64,000 nt of DNA from Mycobacterium lepraemurium (GCA_002291465.1 CP021238.1:806001-870000); one strand, 5' to 3'; shown: positions 28,862-39,331, counted from the stretch's first letter. Notes: generated by a model not told the origin, from the letters alone. Numbers and translations: made by a program.

Positions 28862-31020
28862 CCGAGACCCACCTGGCCACCTCCGTGCCGCCCGTCGCCA
28901 AGCGGGTGGACACCCGGCGCGAGCATCACGGTGACGTCTTCGTCGACCCCTACGAGTGGTTGCGGGAGAAGACCGACCCCGATGTCATCGCCCACCTCGA
29001 GGCGGAGAACGACTACGCCGACCAGATGACCGCCCACCTGGCGCCGCTGCGCCAGCAGATCTTCGACGAGATCAAGGCGCGCACCAAAGAGACCGACCTG
29101 TCCGTGCCGACCCGGCAGGGCCGGTGGTGGTACTACGCGCGCACCTATGAAGGCAAGCAGTATCGCGTCCAATGCCGTTGTTCCGTAGCCGATCCCGATG
29201 ACTGGGACCCGCCGAACTTGGACGAGGACGCCGAGATCCCGGGCGAGCAGATCATGCTCGATTCGAACGCCGAAGCCGAGGGCCACGAGTTCTTCGCGCT
29301 CGGCGCCGCCACCGTCAGCCTGGACGGGAACCTGCTGGCGTATTCCGCCGACACCGTCGGAGACGAACGTTATACGTTGCGGTTCAAGGACTTACGGACC
29401 GGTGAACTGTATCCGGACGAGATCGCCGACATCGCGGCAGGAGCCACCTGGGCCGCCGACAACCGCACCGTGTACTACCTAACCTTGGATGCGGCACACC
29501 GCCCCGACAAGGTGTGGCAGTACCGGGCGGGCTCCGGCGAGGCACCCGAGCTGGTGTATCACGAAGCTGACGAGAAGTTCTGGCTCGGCGTGGGTCTCAC
29601 CCGAAGCGAGGCCTACGTCATGATCGCCTCGGGCTCCTCGATCACCTCCGAATTCCGCTACGCTGACGCCGCCGACCCGCACGCGCAGTTCACCATGGTG
29701 CTGCCGCGCCGCGACGGTGTCGAGTACTCGGTCGAGCATGTGGTGGTCGGCGGGTAGGACCGGTTTTTGATCCTGCACATCGACGGCGCGGTGAACTTCA
29801 CCCTCACCGAGGCCCCGGTCAGCGATCCGACCCGACAGCGCACCCTGATCCCGCACCGCGAGGACGTCCGGCTCGACGCGGTGGACGCCTTCGAAGGCCA
29901 CCTGGTCATCAGCTACCGGCGTGCGGCGCTGCCGCGGCTGCAGCTGTGGCGCATCGACGCCGACGGCACATACACGCGGCCCGAAGAGATTTCGTTCAAC
30001 TCCGAGCTGATGTCGGCCGGGCTGGCCGGCAACCCGAACTGGTCGGCGCCCAGGCTGCGGATCAGGGCCGGCTCGCTGGTCATCCCGGCGCGGGTCTACG
30101 ACATCGACTTCGTCACCGGGGAGCGGACCCTGCTGCGCGAGCAACCCGTGCTGGGCGATTACCGGCCCGCCGACTACGTCGAACGGCGCGACTGGGCCGT
30201 CGCCGACGACGGCACCCGCGTCCCGGTGTCCATCGTGCACCGTGCAGACATCGAATTACCTGCTACCGCAGTGATTTACGGCTACAGCGTGTACGAGATC
30301 TGCATCGATTCGAGCTTCTCGATCGCCCGGCTGTCGCTGCTGGACCGCGGCATGGTGTTCGCGATCGCACACGTGCGCGGTGGCGGCGAGATGGGCCGGC
30401 TGTGGTACGAGCACGGCAAGCTTCTGGAGAAGAAGAACGCCTTCACCGACTTCGTCTCGGCGGAAAGGCATTTAGTGGAATCTAATGTCACCCGGCCGGA
30501 TCGGCTGGTGGCGCTGGGCGGCAGTACTGGCGGCTTGCTGGTGGGGGCGGTGGCCAACCTGGCTCCGGAGCTGTTCGCCGGGATACTCGCGCAGGTGCCG
30601 TTCGTCGACCCGCTGACCACCATCCTGGATCCGTCGCTGCCGCTGACCGTCACCGAGTGGGACGAATGGGGAAACCCACTGGCGGACAAGGACGTCTACT
30701 TCTACATGAAGTCCTACTCGCCGTATGAAAACGTCGATGCCAGGCGGTATCCGGCGATCATGGCGATGACGTTGCTCAACGACGCCAGGGTGTACTACGT
30801 GGAGCCGGTGAAATGGGTTGTCGCACTGCGGCATGCCAACCCGGCCGGCGGCCCGTTCCTGTTGAAGACCCAGATGAACGCCGGGCACGGCGGCGTCAGC
30901 GGCCGCTACAAGGCGTGGGAGGAAACCGCCTACCAGTACGCGTGGCTGCTAGCGGCCGCCGAGGGCGACCGCTATGGCGGCGGCCAGAAAGACGATCTCC
31001 ATCCCGATCCGCAGGGGTAG
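28858..31020 (+). pseudogene. ptrB: Oligopeptidase B-type prolyl oligopeptidase (PtrB), in-frame TAG
   Basis: The frame is continuous for 720 codons apart from TAG at 29755-29757, after codon 299 (VVGG-stop-DRFLILH, where relatives have an ordinary residue before DRF). The N-terminal half is the beta-propeller (VFVDPYEWLRE...), the C-terminal half the hydrolase: GGSTGGLL with the nucleophile Ser, an Asp in LNDARVYYVEP and His in MNAGHGGVSG. Such S9A enzymes cut small peptides after basic residues. In M. tuberculosis the same gene is annotated as two pieces, ptrBa and ptrBb. The 3' end overlaps the convergent DoxX gene by 72 bases. The downstream half alone would lack the propeller. Confidence 0.85.
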
Positions 31021-31394
31021 CAGGGTCGTCATCGATTTGGGCGGGTCGGGCATCCGCGCGGCGTGGATGTTGGCCGGGAACATGGCCAGCATCAGCACCA
31101 GCAGGCAGCCGGCCGCGACCGCGCGGGTCGCCGGCAGCAACAGGCCGAGCGCGCGCAGCAGCTCGAGCACTCCGGTGAGACTGACCAGCAGGCCGGGTGC
31201 GGGCAACCGGGGGGAACGATGGCGACCAGGTCCGCGCGCAGCGGCGGCGCGAAGTGCGCGATCCCGGTCAACACGAACATCGCGGCCAGTCCGACGGCCA
31301 GCGCCGGGGCCCAACCGTCGACGTAGGCCACGCCCAGCCGGCCCACCACCCACGCGACCAGGCTGCCCACCACCAGGGTGATCAACGGCGCCAT
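30949..31394 (-). pseudogene. DoxX-like membrane protein, frameshift in a C/G run
   Basis: ATG 31394 follows GGGAGGTTGGG. The product has an N-terminal hydrophobic helix, GIAHFAPPLRADLVAIVPP and then, in another frame, LPAPGLLVSLTGVLELLRALGLLLPATR and two more helices ending IAVALGGR at 30949. The frame changes in a run of Gs on the plus strand at 31208-31213, one base short. Repaired, it is a four-helix DoxX-family protein of about 148 residues. Such proteins are small quinone- or thiol-linked membrane proteins. It is divergent from a TetR gene with which it probably formed a regulated pair. A homopolymer error in the assembly is a real alternative here. Confidence 0.75.
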
Positions 31395-31410
31395 CCCAAC
31401 CTCCCGCAAT

Positions 31411-31472
31411 CTAGACACTGACAAGATATCAGACCACCGAAGCTAGCCTCGGTATCTAGTCATTGTCAAGAT
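31411..31472. promoter_or_regulatory. Pair of direct repeats in the DoxX/TetR divergent region
   Basis: CTAGACACTGACAAGAT (31411-31427) and CTAGTCATTGTCAAGAT (31456-31472) match at 14 of 17 positions, 45 bases apart. Each contains a TGACA/TGTCA-like half-site. They are likely binding sites for the TetR protein encoded at 31491, one serving each divergent gene. Confidence 0.55.
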
Positions 31473-31490
31473 GCGCGGTATGCTGGCCGG

Positions 31491-32105
31491 ATGACTCGCC
31501 ACAGCTACCACCACGGCGACCTGCCCGCGGTGATCCTGGCCGAAGCCGCGCGGCTGGTGGCCGAGCGCGGCGCCGAGCGCGTCTCGCTGCGCGAGCTGGC
31601 CCGCTGCGCCGGCGTCTCGCACGCCGCGCCGGCGCATCACTTCGCCGATCGGCGCGGGCTGTTCACGGCGCTGGCCACCCAGGGTTTTGAGCTGTTGACC
31701 CAGGCGCTGGCCGCCGCGCGGGGCGATTTCGCCGATGCCGCCCTGGCGTATGTGCGGTTCGCCCTCGACCACCCCGGCCACTACCAGGTGATGTTCAACA
31801 AGTCGCTGCTCGATGCGTCCGACGGGGGCCTGGCCGCCGCCGAGGCGGCGGCCGGTGCGGAGCTTTCCCGCGGGGTGGCGACGTTGCGCGACCCGCACGC
31901 CCGGGCCGACCCGCGCGGCGCCGAACTGGCGGTGCGGTCGCTGGTGCACGGTTTCGCCACACTGTGGCTCAACGACGCCGCGGTCCGGGCGGCCGATCCC
32001 ATGGACACGGTCCGGCGGATCGCTACGATGCTGTTCGCCGGCCGACCGGGTCAGTCGCCGGCGGGCGGGCTCGGCGGCTCCGGGGGAGGAAGGACGCCGG
32101 AATGA
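31491..32105 (+). CDS. TetR-family regulator
   Basis: The 204-residue protein starts MTRHSYHHGDLP, the typical opening of the TetR subgroup with the WHG C-terminal domain. The HTH covers about residues 26-50 (RVSLRELARCAGVSHAAPAHHF). The C-terminal domain has the HPGHYQVMF and VHGFATLWL motifs of that subgroup. It probably represses the divergent DoxX gene and itself via the direct repeats at 31411-31472. The last 83 bases overlap the 3' end of the convergent transporter gene. No counterpart lies at this place in M. tuberculosis, so it is part of an M. avium-type insertion. Confidence 0.85.
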   Translation: MTRHSYHHGDLPAVILAEAARLVAERGAERVSLRELARCAGVSHAAPAHHFADRRGLFTALATQGFELLTQALAAARGDFADAALAYVRFALDHPGHYQVMFNKSLLDASDGGLAAAEAAAGAELSRGVATLRDPHARADPRGAELAVRSLVHGFATLWLNDAAVRAADPMDTVRRIATMLFAGRPGQSPAGGLGGSGGGRTPE

Positions 32106-33663
32106 TGGTGCAGGCCACCAACACGACGGCCAGCACGAAAACGGCCGTGTAGGCGTGCGACAGGTGGTGCGACACGTGGCCGGCCAGCTCGGGGGTCATG
32201 GCCGGGCGCGGCACGGTCGACGGATCCACCGGCAGGCCACGCTTGCCGGTGACCGGGTGCATCCCGGCCGCCTCGTTCGCCGCCATCAGGGCCGGGTTGC
32301 GGTTGAACTGGTTGGTCAGGATGACCGCCATGAGCGCGGCCCCGATCGACCCGCCGACCTGCTGGTTCACGCTGATCAGCGTGGTCCCGCGGGCGACCTG
32401 ATGCGGCGCCAGCGCCTGCATCAGCGCCGCCGACAGCGGCGTGGTGGTCAGGCCGATGCCCAGGCCCATGATCGCGAGCCCGCACACCAGGAACGGGGAA
32501 TACGCGGCCTGCCTGGCCACGCCGTAGGTGAACACCGCCAGACCCACCGCGATCAGCGGCAGGCCGGTCAGCACGATCTTGCCGGGCCCGTGTTTGTCCA
32601 TGACGGCCCCGCCGAGCGGCATGGTCAACACGGCGCCGACACCTATCGGCAGCATGTGCAGGCCTGACTGCATCGGCGTCTCATGGCCGACGATCTGGAA
32701 ATAGCTCGGGACCAGCAACCCGACGCCCACCGAGGCGGCCTCGAACACCAGCAGCGTCACATTGACCTGCGTCACCACCGGGTTCCGGAACAGCCGCAGG
32801 TCGATCAGGGGGTGCTCGGTGCGATGCCAGGCGTGCAGGATGAACGCCGCGATTAAGGCCAGGCCGACCAGCGCCGGCACCAGCACATAGCGTTCGGCCA
32901 CCGTGTGCCGTCCCGGAATGGAACACACCCCGCACAAAAAGATCGCCACGCCCGGTGACAGCAGCAGCGCGCCGGTGATGTCGAGCGCCTCCGAGGGGGC
33001 CGAGCGGTCCTTGGGGAACATGAGCGCCGCCAGCGCGAAGGCGGTCAGCCCGATCGGCAGGTTGATCAGGAAGATCCACTTCCAGCCGTAGGTCCCGATC
33101 AGCCAGCCGCCCAGGATGGGGCCCCCGATCGGGCCGAGCAGGATGGGGATTCCGCCCACCGCCATCAGCCGGCCGACCCGCTTGGGTCCGGCCTCCCGCG
33201 TCAGGATAACGAAGTTGAGTGGCAACAACATGCCGCCGCCGAGGGCTTGCACCACGCGAAACAGGATGAGCAGCAATATGTTTGGCGCCACCGCGCACAG
33301 CAACGAGCCCAGCGTGAAAATCAGCATCGAGCCCATGAACAGGCGTTTGGTGCCGAACCGGTCGGCCGCCCAGCCGGTGATCGGGATGACCGTGGCGAAC
33401 GCGAGCATGTAGCCGGCGATCGTCCACGAGACGATGGCCTGGTTGGCGCCGAACTGTGCGATGAACGTTCGTTGCGCGACGGCCACGACGGTGCTGTCCA
33501 GCACGGCCATGATGCAGGCCAGCCCGCAGACCCCGGCGATCCGGAACAGCGCGGCATCGAGCTTGTCGGGGTACTCGTCGTCGCGCAGGGACGGTCCCGA
33601 GGCGGTGGCCACCGGGACGCTGAAAGTTGCAGAACGGGTCTTCTCCATGGCGCCGCTGAGCAT
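32023..33663 (-). CDS. emrB: EmrB/QacA-type drug efflux transporter (Rv0783c-like)
   Basis: The product (546 residues from ATG 33663, or 541 from ATG 33648) is a major facilitator of the 14-helix DHA2 group: first-helix motif LDSTVVAVAQRTF, motif A-like GWAADRFGTKRLF, motif C GIPILLGPIGGPILGGWL in the fifth helix, and QQVGGSIGAALMAVI. It exports drugs or lipophilic compounds using the proton gradient. The frame is intact. A paralogue with three frameshifts lies immediately upstream on the same strand, so this copy is the survivor of a tandem duplication. It matches Rv0783c in position. Confidence 0.9.
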   Translation of the reverse strand: MLSGAMEKTRSATFSVPVATASGPSLRDDEYPDKLDAALFRIAGVCGLACIMAVLDSTVVAVAQRTFIAQFGANQAIVSWTIAGYMLAFATVIPITGWAADRFGTKRLFMGSMLIFTLGSLLCAVAPNILLLILFRVVQALGGGMLLPLNFVILTREAGPKRVGRLMAVGGIPILLGPIGGPILGGWLIGTYGWKWIFLINLPIGLTAFALAALMFPKDRSAPSEALDITGALLLSPGVAIFLCGVCSIPGRHTVAERYVLVPALVGLALIAAFILHAWHRTEHPLIDLRLFRNPVVTQVNVTLLVFEAASVGVGLLVPSYFQIVGHETPMQSGLHMLPIGVGAVLTMPLGGAVMDKHGPGKIVLTGLPLIAVGLAVFTYGVARQAAYSPFLVCGLAIMGLGIGLTTTPLSAALMQALAPHQVARGTTLISVNQQVGGSIGAALMAVILTNQFNRNPALMAANEAAGMHPVTGKRGLPVDPSTVPRPAMTPELAGHVSHHLSHAYTAVFVLAVVLVACTIIPASFLPRSRRARPPATDPVGRRTAS

Positions 33664-33781
33664 ATCCGCAGGGTTGCCCCGGCTGAGGCGTTTTACCCCT
33701 ATTCGCTTATTCGCACGAGTGTAATTCGTTTGTGTGGTTAAGCGATAAACGCGCTGGTGCTGATCCGGCGGCGCGATTATG

Positions 33782-35393
33782 TCATTTGCCGGCGGTTTCG
33801 CTGGCGGGCTTTTTCGGCAGAAACGACGCCGGAATGATGGTGCAAACCACCAGCACAACGGCAATCACGAATACCGCGGTATAGGCGTGCGAAAGGTCGT
33901 GCAACACATTGCCCCAAAAACCGGGAGCAAGCGATTGCCGGGGTATTGCGGATTGGTCGATCGGCGTCCCGCCGGCGGCCGCCTTCTGGTGCAGGGCGGC
34001 CAGCTTGTTGGCGGCGACGATGTTGGGGCTGCGGTTGAACTGGTTGGTCAGGATCATCGACATCAGCGCGGTGCCCATCGAGCCACCCACTTGATGGCTG
34101 ACGCTCATCAGCGTCGTCCCGCGCGCGATTTGGTGCGTGGCCAGCGCCTGGACCGAGGCGACGGACAGCGGCATCATGGTGCAAGCCCATGCCCAGGCCG
34201 GTGATCGCCAGGCCGGCCAGCAGCGTCGGCAGGTAGGGGGCCTGCCTGGCCACCCCGAAGGCGAAGGCGCCCAGGCCGGCGGTGATCAGCGCGATGCCGA
34301 CCAGCACCACCTTGCCCGGCCCCTGCCTGTCCACCAGCGGTCCGGTCAACCGCATGGTCAGCATGGCGCCGAGTCCCTGGGGAATCATGTGCACGCCGGC
34401 CTGCATCGGCGTTTGGTGCAGCACCTGCTGGAAATAGCTCGGCAGCAGCAGGCCGGCGCCGAAGAAGGCGGTGGCGAAGACCAGCATCGTCACGTGGGTG
34501 AGCACCGGATTGCGGAACAGTCGCAGGTCGATCAGGGGGTGCTCGGTGCGATGCCAGGCGTGCCCGACGAACCCGGCGATGAGCGTCAGCCCCATCGCCG
34601 CCGGTATCAGCGCATGCCGGTCCGCGACGGTGCCGCGGCCGGGGATGGAGGACACCGCGAACAGGAACGTGGCCAGGCCCGGCGAGAGCAGCAGCACGCC
34701 CACGGCGTCGAAGGTCTCCGAGCGGGCCGGGTGATCGCGGGGAACACGACGGCGGCCAGGGCGACGGTGAGCAGCCCGATCGGCACGTTGATCAAGAAGA
34801 TCCACCGCCAGCTCGAGGTGTCGATCAGCCATCCGCCCAGGATCGGGCCGCCGATCGGGGCGAGCAGCATCGGTATGCTCAGGATCGACATCAGCCGCCC
34901 GAGCCGCCGCGGCCTCGCTTCCCGGGTCAAGATCATGAAACCCAACGGCAGCAACATGCCGCCGCCGATGCCCTGAACAACCCGAAAGACGATGAGCTGC
35001 CAGATGTTTGCCGCTAGCGCGCACAGCAGCGAGCCCAGCATGAATGTCAGCACCGAGCCGATGAACAGTCGTTTGGTGCCGAACCGGTTCGCCGCCCACC
35101 CGGTAATCGGGATGACGGTGGCCAGGGCGAGCGTGTAGCCGGTCATCGTCCAGGCCACCACGGCCTGCGAGGAGGAGAACTGGTCGATGAAGGTGCGCTG
35201 CGCGACGCTGACGACCGTGACATTCCAGGATCGCCATCACGGTGGCCAAGATGCACACACCGGAGATCCGCAGCAGCGCGGCGTCCAGCTTGTCGGGGTA
35301 TTCCCGTTCGGTGGCGCCCGGCTGCCCGGCCGGGGCATGCGGCGGCGTTTTGGCCGCTGCGTACGGGGCCTCATCCGTGGCGTTGCTTAGCAT
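33782..35393 (-). pseudogene. Second EmrB-type transporter, three frameshifts
   Basis: Across three frames this segment encodes a paralogue of the neighbouring EmrB. Shared stretches include EYPDKLDAALLRISGVC, ATVIPITGWAANRFGTKRLF, IPMLLAPIGGPILGGWL, HAWHRTEHPLIDLRLFRNP and ILTNQFNRSP, and the end PASFLPKK. One base is gained near 35223 (just after the first-helix LD motif), one lost near 34738, one gained near 34181. The first lesion is after about 57 residues, so no transporter can be made. The close similarity to the intact copy points to tandem duplication before the decay. Confidence 0.85.
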
Positions 35394-35520
35394 ATCGAAC
35401 AGACCGGATTCGCCGGCCCCGGCGGCCGCCAATTCGGTTATCGCGCTGGGTGAGCGCATATACGCCTGCTGTCTGCGTGTCCTTCACCATTCCGACACCT
35501 GAGATCGTCAAACTGCTGGT

Positions 35521-36225
35521 GTGTCTGGAAAATTGATCGTCTCCGTCTCGGGCATTGGCGAACGAACCCTGCCCGACGTCGAGGCGTTCTGCGCACAAAT
35601 GGACGCCCGCAACGTGCCGGTATCATTGCTGGTGGCTCCCCGGCTGTCCGGCGACTACCGGCTCGACCACGACCCGCGAACCGTCGAATGGCTGACCGGG
35701 CGCCGGGCCGGTGGGGAAGCCATCGTGCTGCACGGCTACGACGACGCCGCCACCAAGAAGCGGCGCGGCGAGTTCGCGATCCTGCGGGCGCACGAGGCCA
35801 ACCTGAGGCTGATGGCCGCCGACCGGGTGCTCGAGCATCTCGGGTTGCGCACCCGGCTGTTCGCCGCGCCCGGCTGGGTGGTCTCACCCGGGGTCGTCAA
35901 GGCGTTGCCGGGAAACGGATTTCGCTTGCTGGCCGACCTGCACGGGATCACCGACCTGGTCCGGCACAGCACCGTGCGCGCCCGGGTCCTCGGCATCGGC
36001 GAGGGCTTCCTCAGCGAGCCGTGGTGGTGCCGGATGGTGGTGCTGTCCGCCGAGCGGGTCGCCCGCCGCCACGGCGTGGTGCGGGTGGCGGTCGCGGCTC
36101 GCCATCTCCGCAAACCCGGCCCGTTGCAGGCCATGCTGGACGCCGTCGACCTGGCCCTGATGCACAACTGCGAACCGACGGTGTATCGCTGGCGCCCCGA
36201 CCGGGCCGCCCTGGACGCCGCCTGA
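35521..36225 (+). CDS. DUF2334 polysaccharide deacetylase-like protein (Rv0784-like)
   Basis: The 234-residue protein begins at GTG 35521. It has the folded pattern of a divergent polysaccharide deacetylase: a first strand SVSGIGERTLPDVEAF, PVSLLVAPRLSGDYRLDHD, and the metal-like motif EAIVLHGYDDA. FAAPGWVVSPGV corresponds to the catalytic loop in the DUF2334 subgroup. It could remove acyl groups from a sugar, but the usual first Asp-Asp pair is not evident, so the activity is uncertain. The frame is intact. It precedes a broken FAD dehydrogenase gene on the same strand by 48 bases. Confidence 0.75.
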   Translation: MSGKLIVSVSGIGERTLPDVEAFCAQMDARNVPVSLLVAPRLSGDYRLDHDPRTVEWLTGRRAGGEAIVLHGYDDAATKKRRGEFAILRAHEANLRLMAADRVLEHLGLRTRLFAAPGWVVSPGVVKALPGNGFRLLADLHGITDLVRHSTVRARVLGIGEGFLSEPWWCRMVVLSAERVARRHGVVRVAVAARHLRKPGPLQAMLDAVDLALMHNCEPTVYRWRPDRAALDAA

Positions 36226-36273
36226 CTAAGCGAGTCGCTGCGCGCGGCGGCCGGGGCACTACCCTGGTCCGAC

Positions 36274-37938
36274 ATGAGCGATTCATCGGTGGCGGGTTTC
36301 GGCGCGGATGCCATTGTGGTCGGGGCCGGATTGGCCGGCCTGGTCGCCGCCTGCGAACTGGTGGACCGCGGCCTGCGGGTGCTCGTCCTGGATCAGGAGA
36401 ACAGCGCCAACCTGGGCGGGCAGGCCTTCTGGTCGTTCGGCGGCCTCTTCTTTGTGGACAGCCCCGAGCAGCGCCGGCTGGGCATCCGCGACAGCCATGA
36501 ACTCGCGCTGCAGGATTGGCTGGGCACCGAGGCGTTCGACCGCCCCGAGGACTTCTGGCCGCGCCAATGGGCGCACGCCTACGTCGATTTCGCCGCGGGC
36601 GAGAAACGCAGTTGGTTGCGTGCCCGGGGGTTGAAGCTTTTCCCGTTGGTCGGCTGGGTCGAGCGCGGCGGCTATGACGCACAGGGACACGGCAATTCGG
36701 TCCCCGCTTCCACATCACCTGGGATACCGGCCCGGCGCTGGTCGAGATCTTCGCCCGCCGCTTGCGGGATCGCTCGACCGTGCGTTTCGCGCACCCCCAT
36801 CGGGTCGACGAACTGATCGTCGAGGGCGGCGCGGTGACCGGCGTCCGGGGCAGCGTGCTGGAGCCCTCCGCCGCGCCTCGCGTCGTCGCGTCGTCACGAA
36901 ACACCATAGCGCAGTTCGAGTTTCGCGCCGACGCGGTGATCGTGACCAGTGGCGGCATCGGCGGCAATCACGAGTTGGTGCGCAAGAATTGGCCGAAGCG
37001 GATGGGCCGCGTCCCCGAACAATTGCTCAGCGGTGTGCCGGAACATGTCGACGGCAGGATGATCGAGATCACCCAGCGGGCCGGTGCGCGGGTGATCAAC
37101 CCGGACAGGATGTGGCACTACACCGAGGGCATCACCAACTACGAGCCGATCTGGCCGCGGCGCGGCATCCGCATCATCCCGGGCCCGTCCTCGCTGTGGC
37201 TGGACGCCAACGGCAAGCGGCTGCCGGTTCCGCTCTACCCCGGGTTCGACACCCTCGGCACGTTGGAGTGCATCACCAAATCGGGCTTCGACTACACCTG
37301 GTTCGTGTTGAACGCCAAGATCATCGAGAAGGAGTTCGCGCTTTCCGGCCAGGAGCAGAACCCGACCTGACCGGGCAGAGCGTGCGTGAACTGCTGCGCA
37401 ACCGGGCGCGCTCCGGGCCGCCCGGACCGGTGCAGGCGTTCGTCGACCGGGGGTGGACTTCGTCAGCGCGAATTCGTTGCGCGAGTTGGTGACCGCGATG
37501 AACAAGCTGCCCGACGTGGCGCCGCTGGACTACGCCACGGTGGAGGCCGAGGTCACCGTCCGCGACCGCGAGGTGGCCAACAGGTTCAGCAAGGACGGCC
37601 AGATCACCGCGATCCGCGCCGCCCGCGGTTATCTGGGCGACCGGCTGGGCCGGGTGGTGGCGCCACACCGGCTGACCGACCCGAAAGCCGGACCGCTGAT
37701 CGCGGTCAAACTGCATATCCTGACACGAAAGACGTTGGGTGGCATCGAAACCAACCTCGCCTCGCGGGTGCTGGGCGCCGATGGCACCCCGCTCACCGGA
37801 CTGTACGCGGCCGGCGAGGCGGCCGGATTCGGCGGCGGCGGGGCGCACGGCTATCGCGCGTTGGAAGGCACCTTCCTCGGCGGTTGCATCTTCTCCGGCC
37901 GCGCTGCCGGTCGCGGCGTCGCCGACGACATTTCGTAA
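36274..37938 (+). pseudogene. FAD-binding dehydrogenase, KstD-like (Rv0785-like), three frameshifts
   Basis: The sequence aligns from start (FAD motif VVGAGLAGLVAACELVDRG) to end (YAAGEAAGFGGGGAHGYRALEG, then GRAAGRGVADDI) with the Rv0785 protein of about 560 residues, a flavoprotein of the fumarate reductase/ketosteroid dehydrogenase group. Three single-base deletions split it: near 36704 (after GHGNSVP), near 37363 (EQNP-DLTG) and near 37450 (in a G run, before VDFVSANS). Each repair restores the family sequence at once. Such enzymes dehydrogenate ring or acyl carbons of lipids. The first piece lacks most of the FAD-binding C-terminus, so it should be inactive. Confidence 0.9.
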
Positions 37939-37941
37939 CGC

Positions 37942-37998
37942 CGAGCAGACGCAAAGGCCCCCGCACGCTCGGCGTGTCGGGGGTTTTGCGTCTGCTCG
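37942..37998. terminator. Long bidirectional terminator hairpin
   Basis: Arms beginning CGAGCAGACGCAAA (37942-37955) and ending TTTGCGTCTGCTCG (37985-37998) pair perfectly; inner CCCCCG/CGGGGG extends the stem around a loop with CACGCTCGG. Plus-strand transcripts get TTTT within the stem. It separates the convergent ends of the FAD dehydrogenase and MBL-fold genes and can stop transcription both ways. Confidence 0.85.
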
Positions 37999-38000
37999 CG

Positions 38001-38638
38001 CTAGAAGGTGACGGCGTCCTCTTCGGGCAGCACCTGGAAGTCGGTGCTGTCATCTCCGAGAGCCGGCCGTAGTAGATGCCGCGCGCGTCCGGGGCGATGA
38101 TGCCCTGGTGGATGGGGACGGCGCGGGCGGGCGCCACGGCGCGCAGGTAGTCCACCGCCTCGGACACCTTCATCCACGGGGCCGCGGCCGGGGTAGCCAG
38201 CACGTCCACCGGCTCGTCGGGCACGAACAGCACGTAGCCGGGATGCATCAACCGGGCGCGATGGCCGCCGTCGCCCACCAGAAACTAAATGTTCTCTATC
38301 ACAGGGATTTCCGGGTGGATCACCGCATGTTTACCGCCGACCGCGCGAACCGTCAGCTCGCCGATCTGCAGCTCGTCGCCCACGTGCACCGCCCGGCAGG
38401 GTGCGCCCAGTTGGGCGGTGGTCTGCGGGTCGGCGTACAGCGCGGCATCCGGGTTACCCTCGAGCAATGCCGGCGGCCGGGTGGCGTCGATGTGGTCGGG
38501 GTGCTGATGGGTGATCAAGATGGCGGTGAGGCCGGTGATGCCCTCGAAACCGTGTGCGAAGGTACCGGGGTCAAAGAGCACTCGGGTGTGGTCGAACTCG
38601 GCAAGTAGGCACGAATGGCCGAAATGCGCCAGTTGCAT
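38001..38638 (-). pseudogene. Metallo-beta-lactamase fold hydrolase (Rv0786c-like), stop and frameshift
   Basis: From ATG 38638 the frame gives QLAHFGHSCLLAE and the metal motif THQHPDHID, typical of the MBL-fold UlaG/YtnP-like family. It is interrupted by TAG at 38285-38287 (PVIENI-stop-FLVGDGG). After the stop the same frame continues (RARLMHPGYVLF, PIHQGIIAPDARGIYYGRLSEMT), then a base is lost near 38048 before TDFQVLPEEDAVTF, ending at TAG 38001-38003. Total length would be about 212 residues. Zn hydrolases of this type open lactones or phosphoesters; the real substrate is unknown. Both lesions are downstream of the first metal site but before the last His, so activity is unlikely. Confidence 0.85.
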
Positions 38639-38656
38639 ATCTACGATTGTGCTTTG

Positions 38657-39331
38657 ATGGACAAGCTGCCGATGCGCGTCTTCCTGGCCACCATGGTGGT
38701 CGCCGGCAGCTTCGCGGTTGCCCTGATCGTCGTCATTCCTGCGTACGGCGAGCCCGAGACTTGCCCGGGGGGGTATGCGACCGGATCCCCAACACCGCGT
38801 GGATCGATCAGCATGCGGTGCCGCTGGACGCGGTGTACCACCGGCCCGCGCTCGCCGGTCAGGCGGCACACACCACCGGCGCGGCGCCCGGCCCGCGTTT
38901 CCGGTTCGAGGAGCTGTGCGGCGCGCCGGCCCTGCCGCAGGACCCGCGCGACTCGGCGGTGGTGGCGCGTTCGACGGTTGCCCATCTCGACGGGCAGTGG
39001 CAGCTGCAGGCGCAGGTGCTGCACTGGCGCGGCGACACCGCCCACGGTGTTCGGCAACGCCGTGGCCGCGCTGCGCGGCTGCCAGCAGCGCACGCCGCAG
39101 GAATCGCCGTCGCTGACCAGCGACGAGCCGACCCGTATGGCCGCCGTGATCAGCGGCCCGGTGGTGATGCACACCTATCTGTTGGCGCACCCGGCCAGCA
39201 GCACCATCAGCGAGCTGACGCTGTGGTCGTCGGCGCTGTCGCAGACGCCGTGGCCGGCGATGGCGGACGACCCGGTGCTGGGCGCCATGAACGCGTCGTT
39301 GTGCGAGGCCTACATCGCCTCGTGCCCGTGA
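38657..39331 (+). pseudogene. Membrane-anchored extracytoplasmic protein, two frameshifts
   Basis: ATG 38657 encodes an N-terminal anchor or signal (RVFLATMVVAGSFAVALIVVIP) followed by EPETCPGG. In a run of seven Gs at 38767-38773 the frame changes (one base lost); the middle part reads VCDRIPNTAWIDQHAVPLDAVYHRP. Near 39042 one C too many restores the first frame: TVFGNAVAALRGCQQRTP, ending CEAYIASCP at 39331. Joined, it is a 225-residue exported protein with several cysteines and a sensor-like domain resembling the extracellular part of some mycobacterial kinases (weak). I do not recognise its function. Both changes lie in C/G runs, so assembly errors are possible. Confidence 0.65.
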
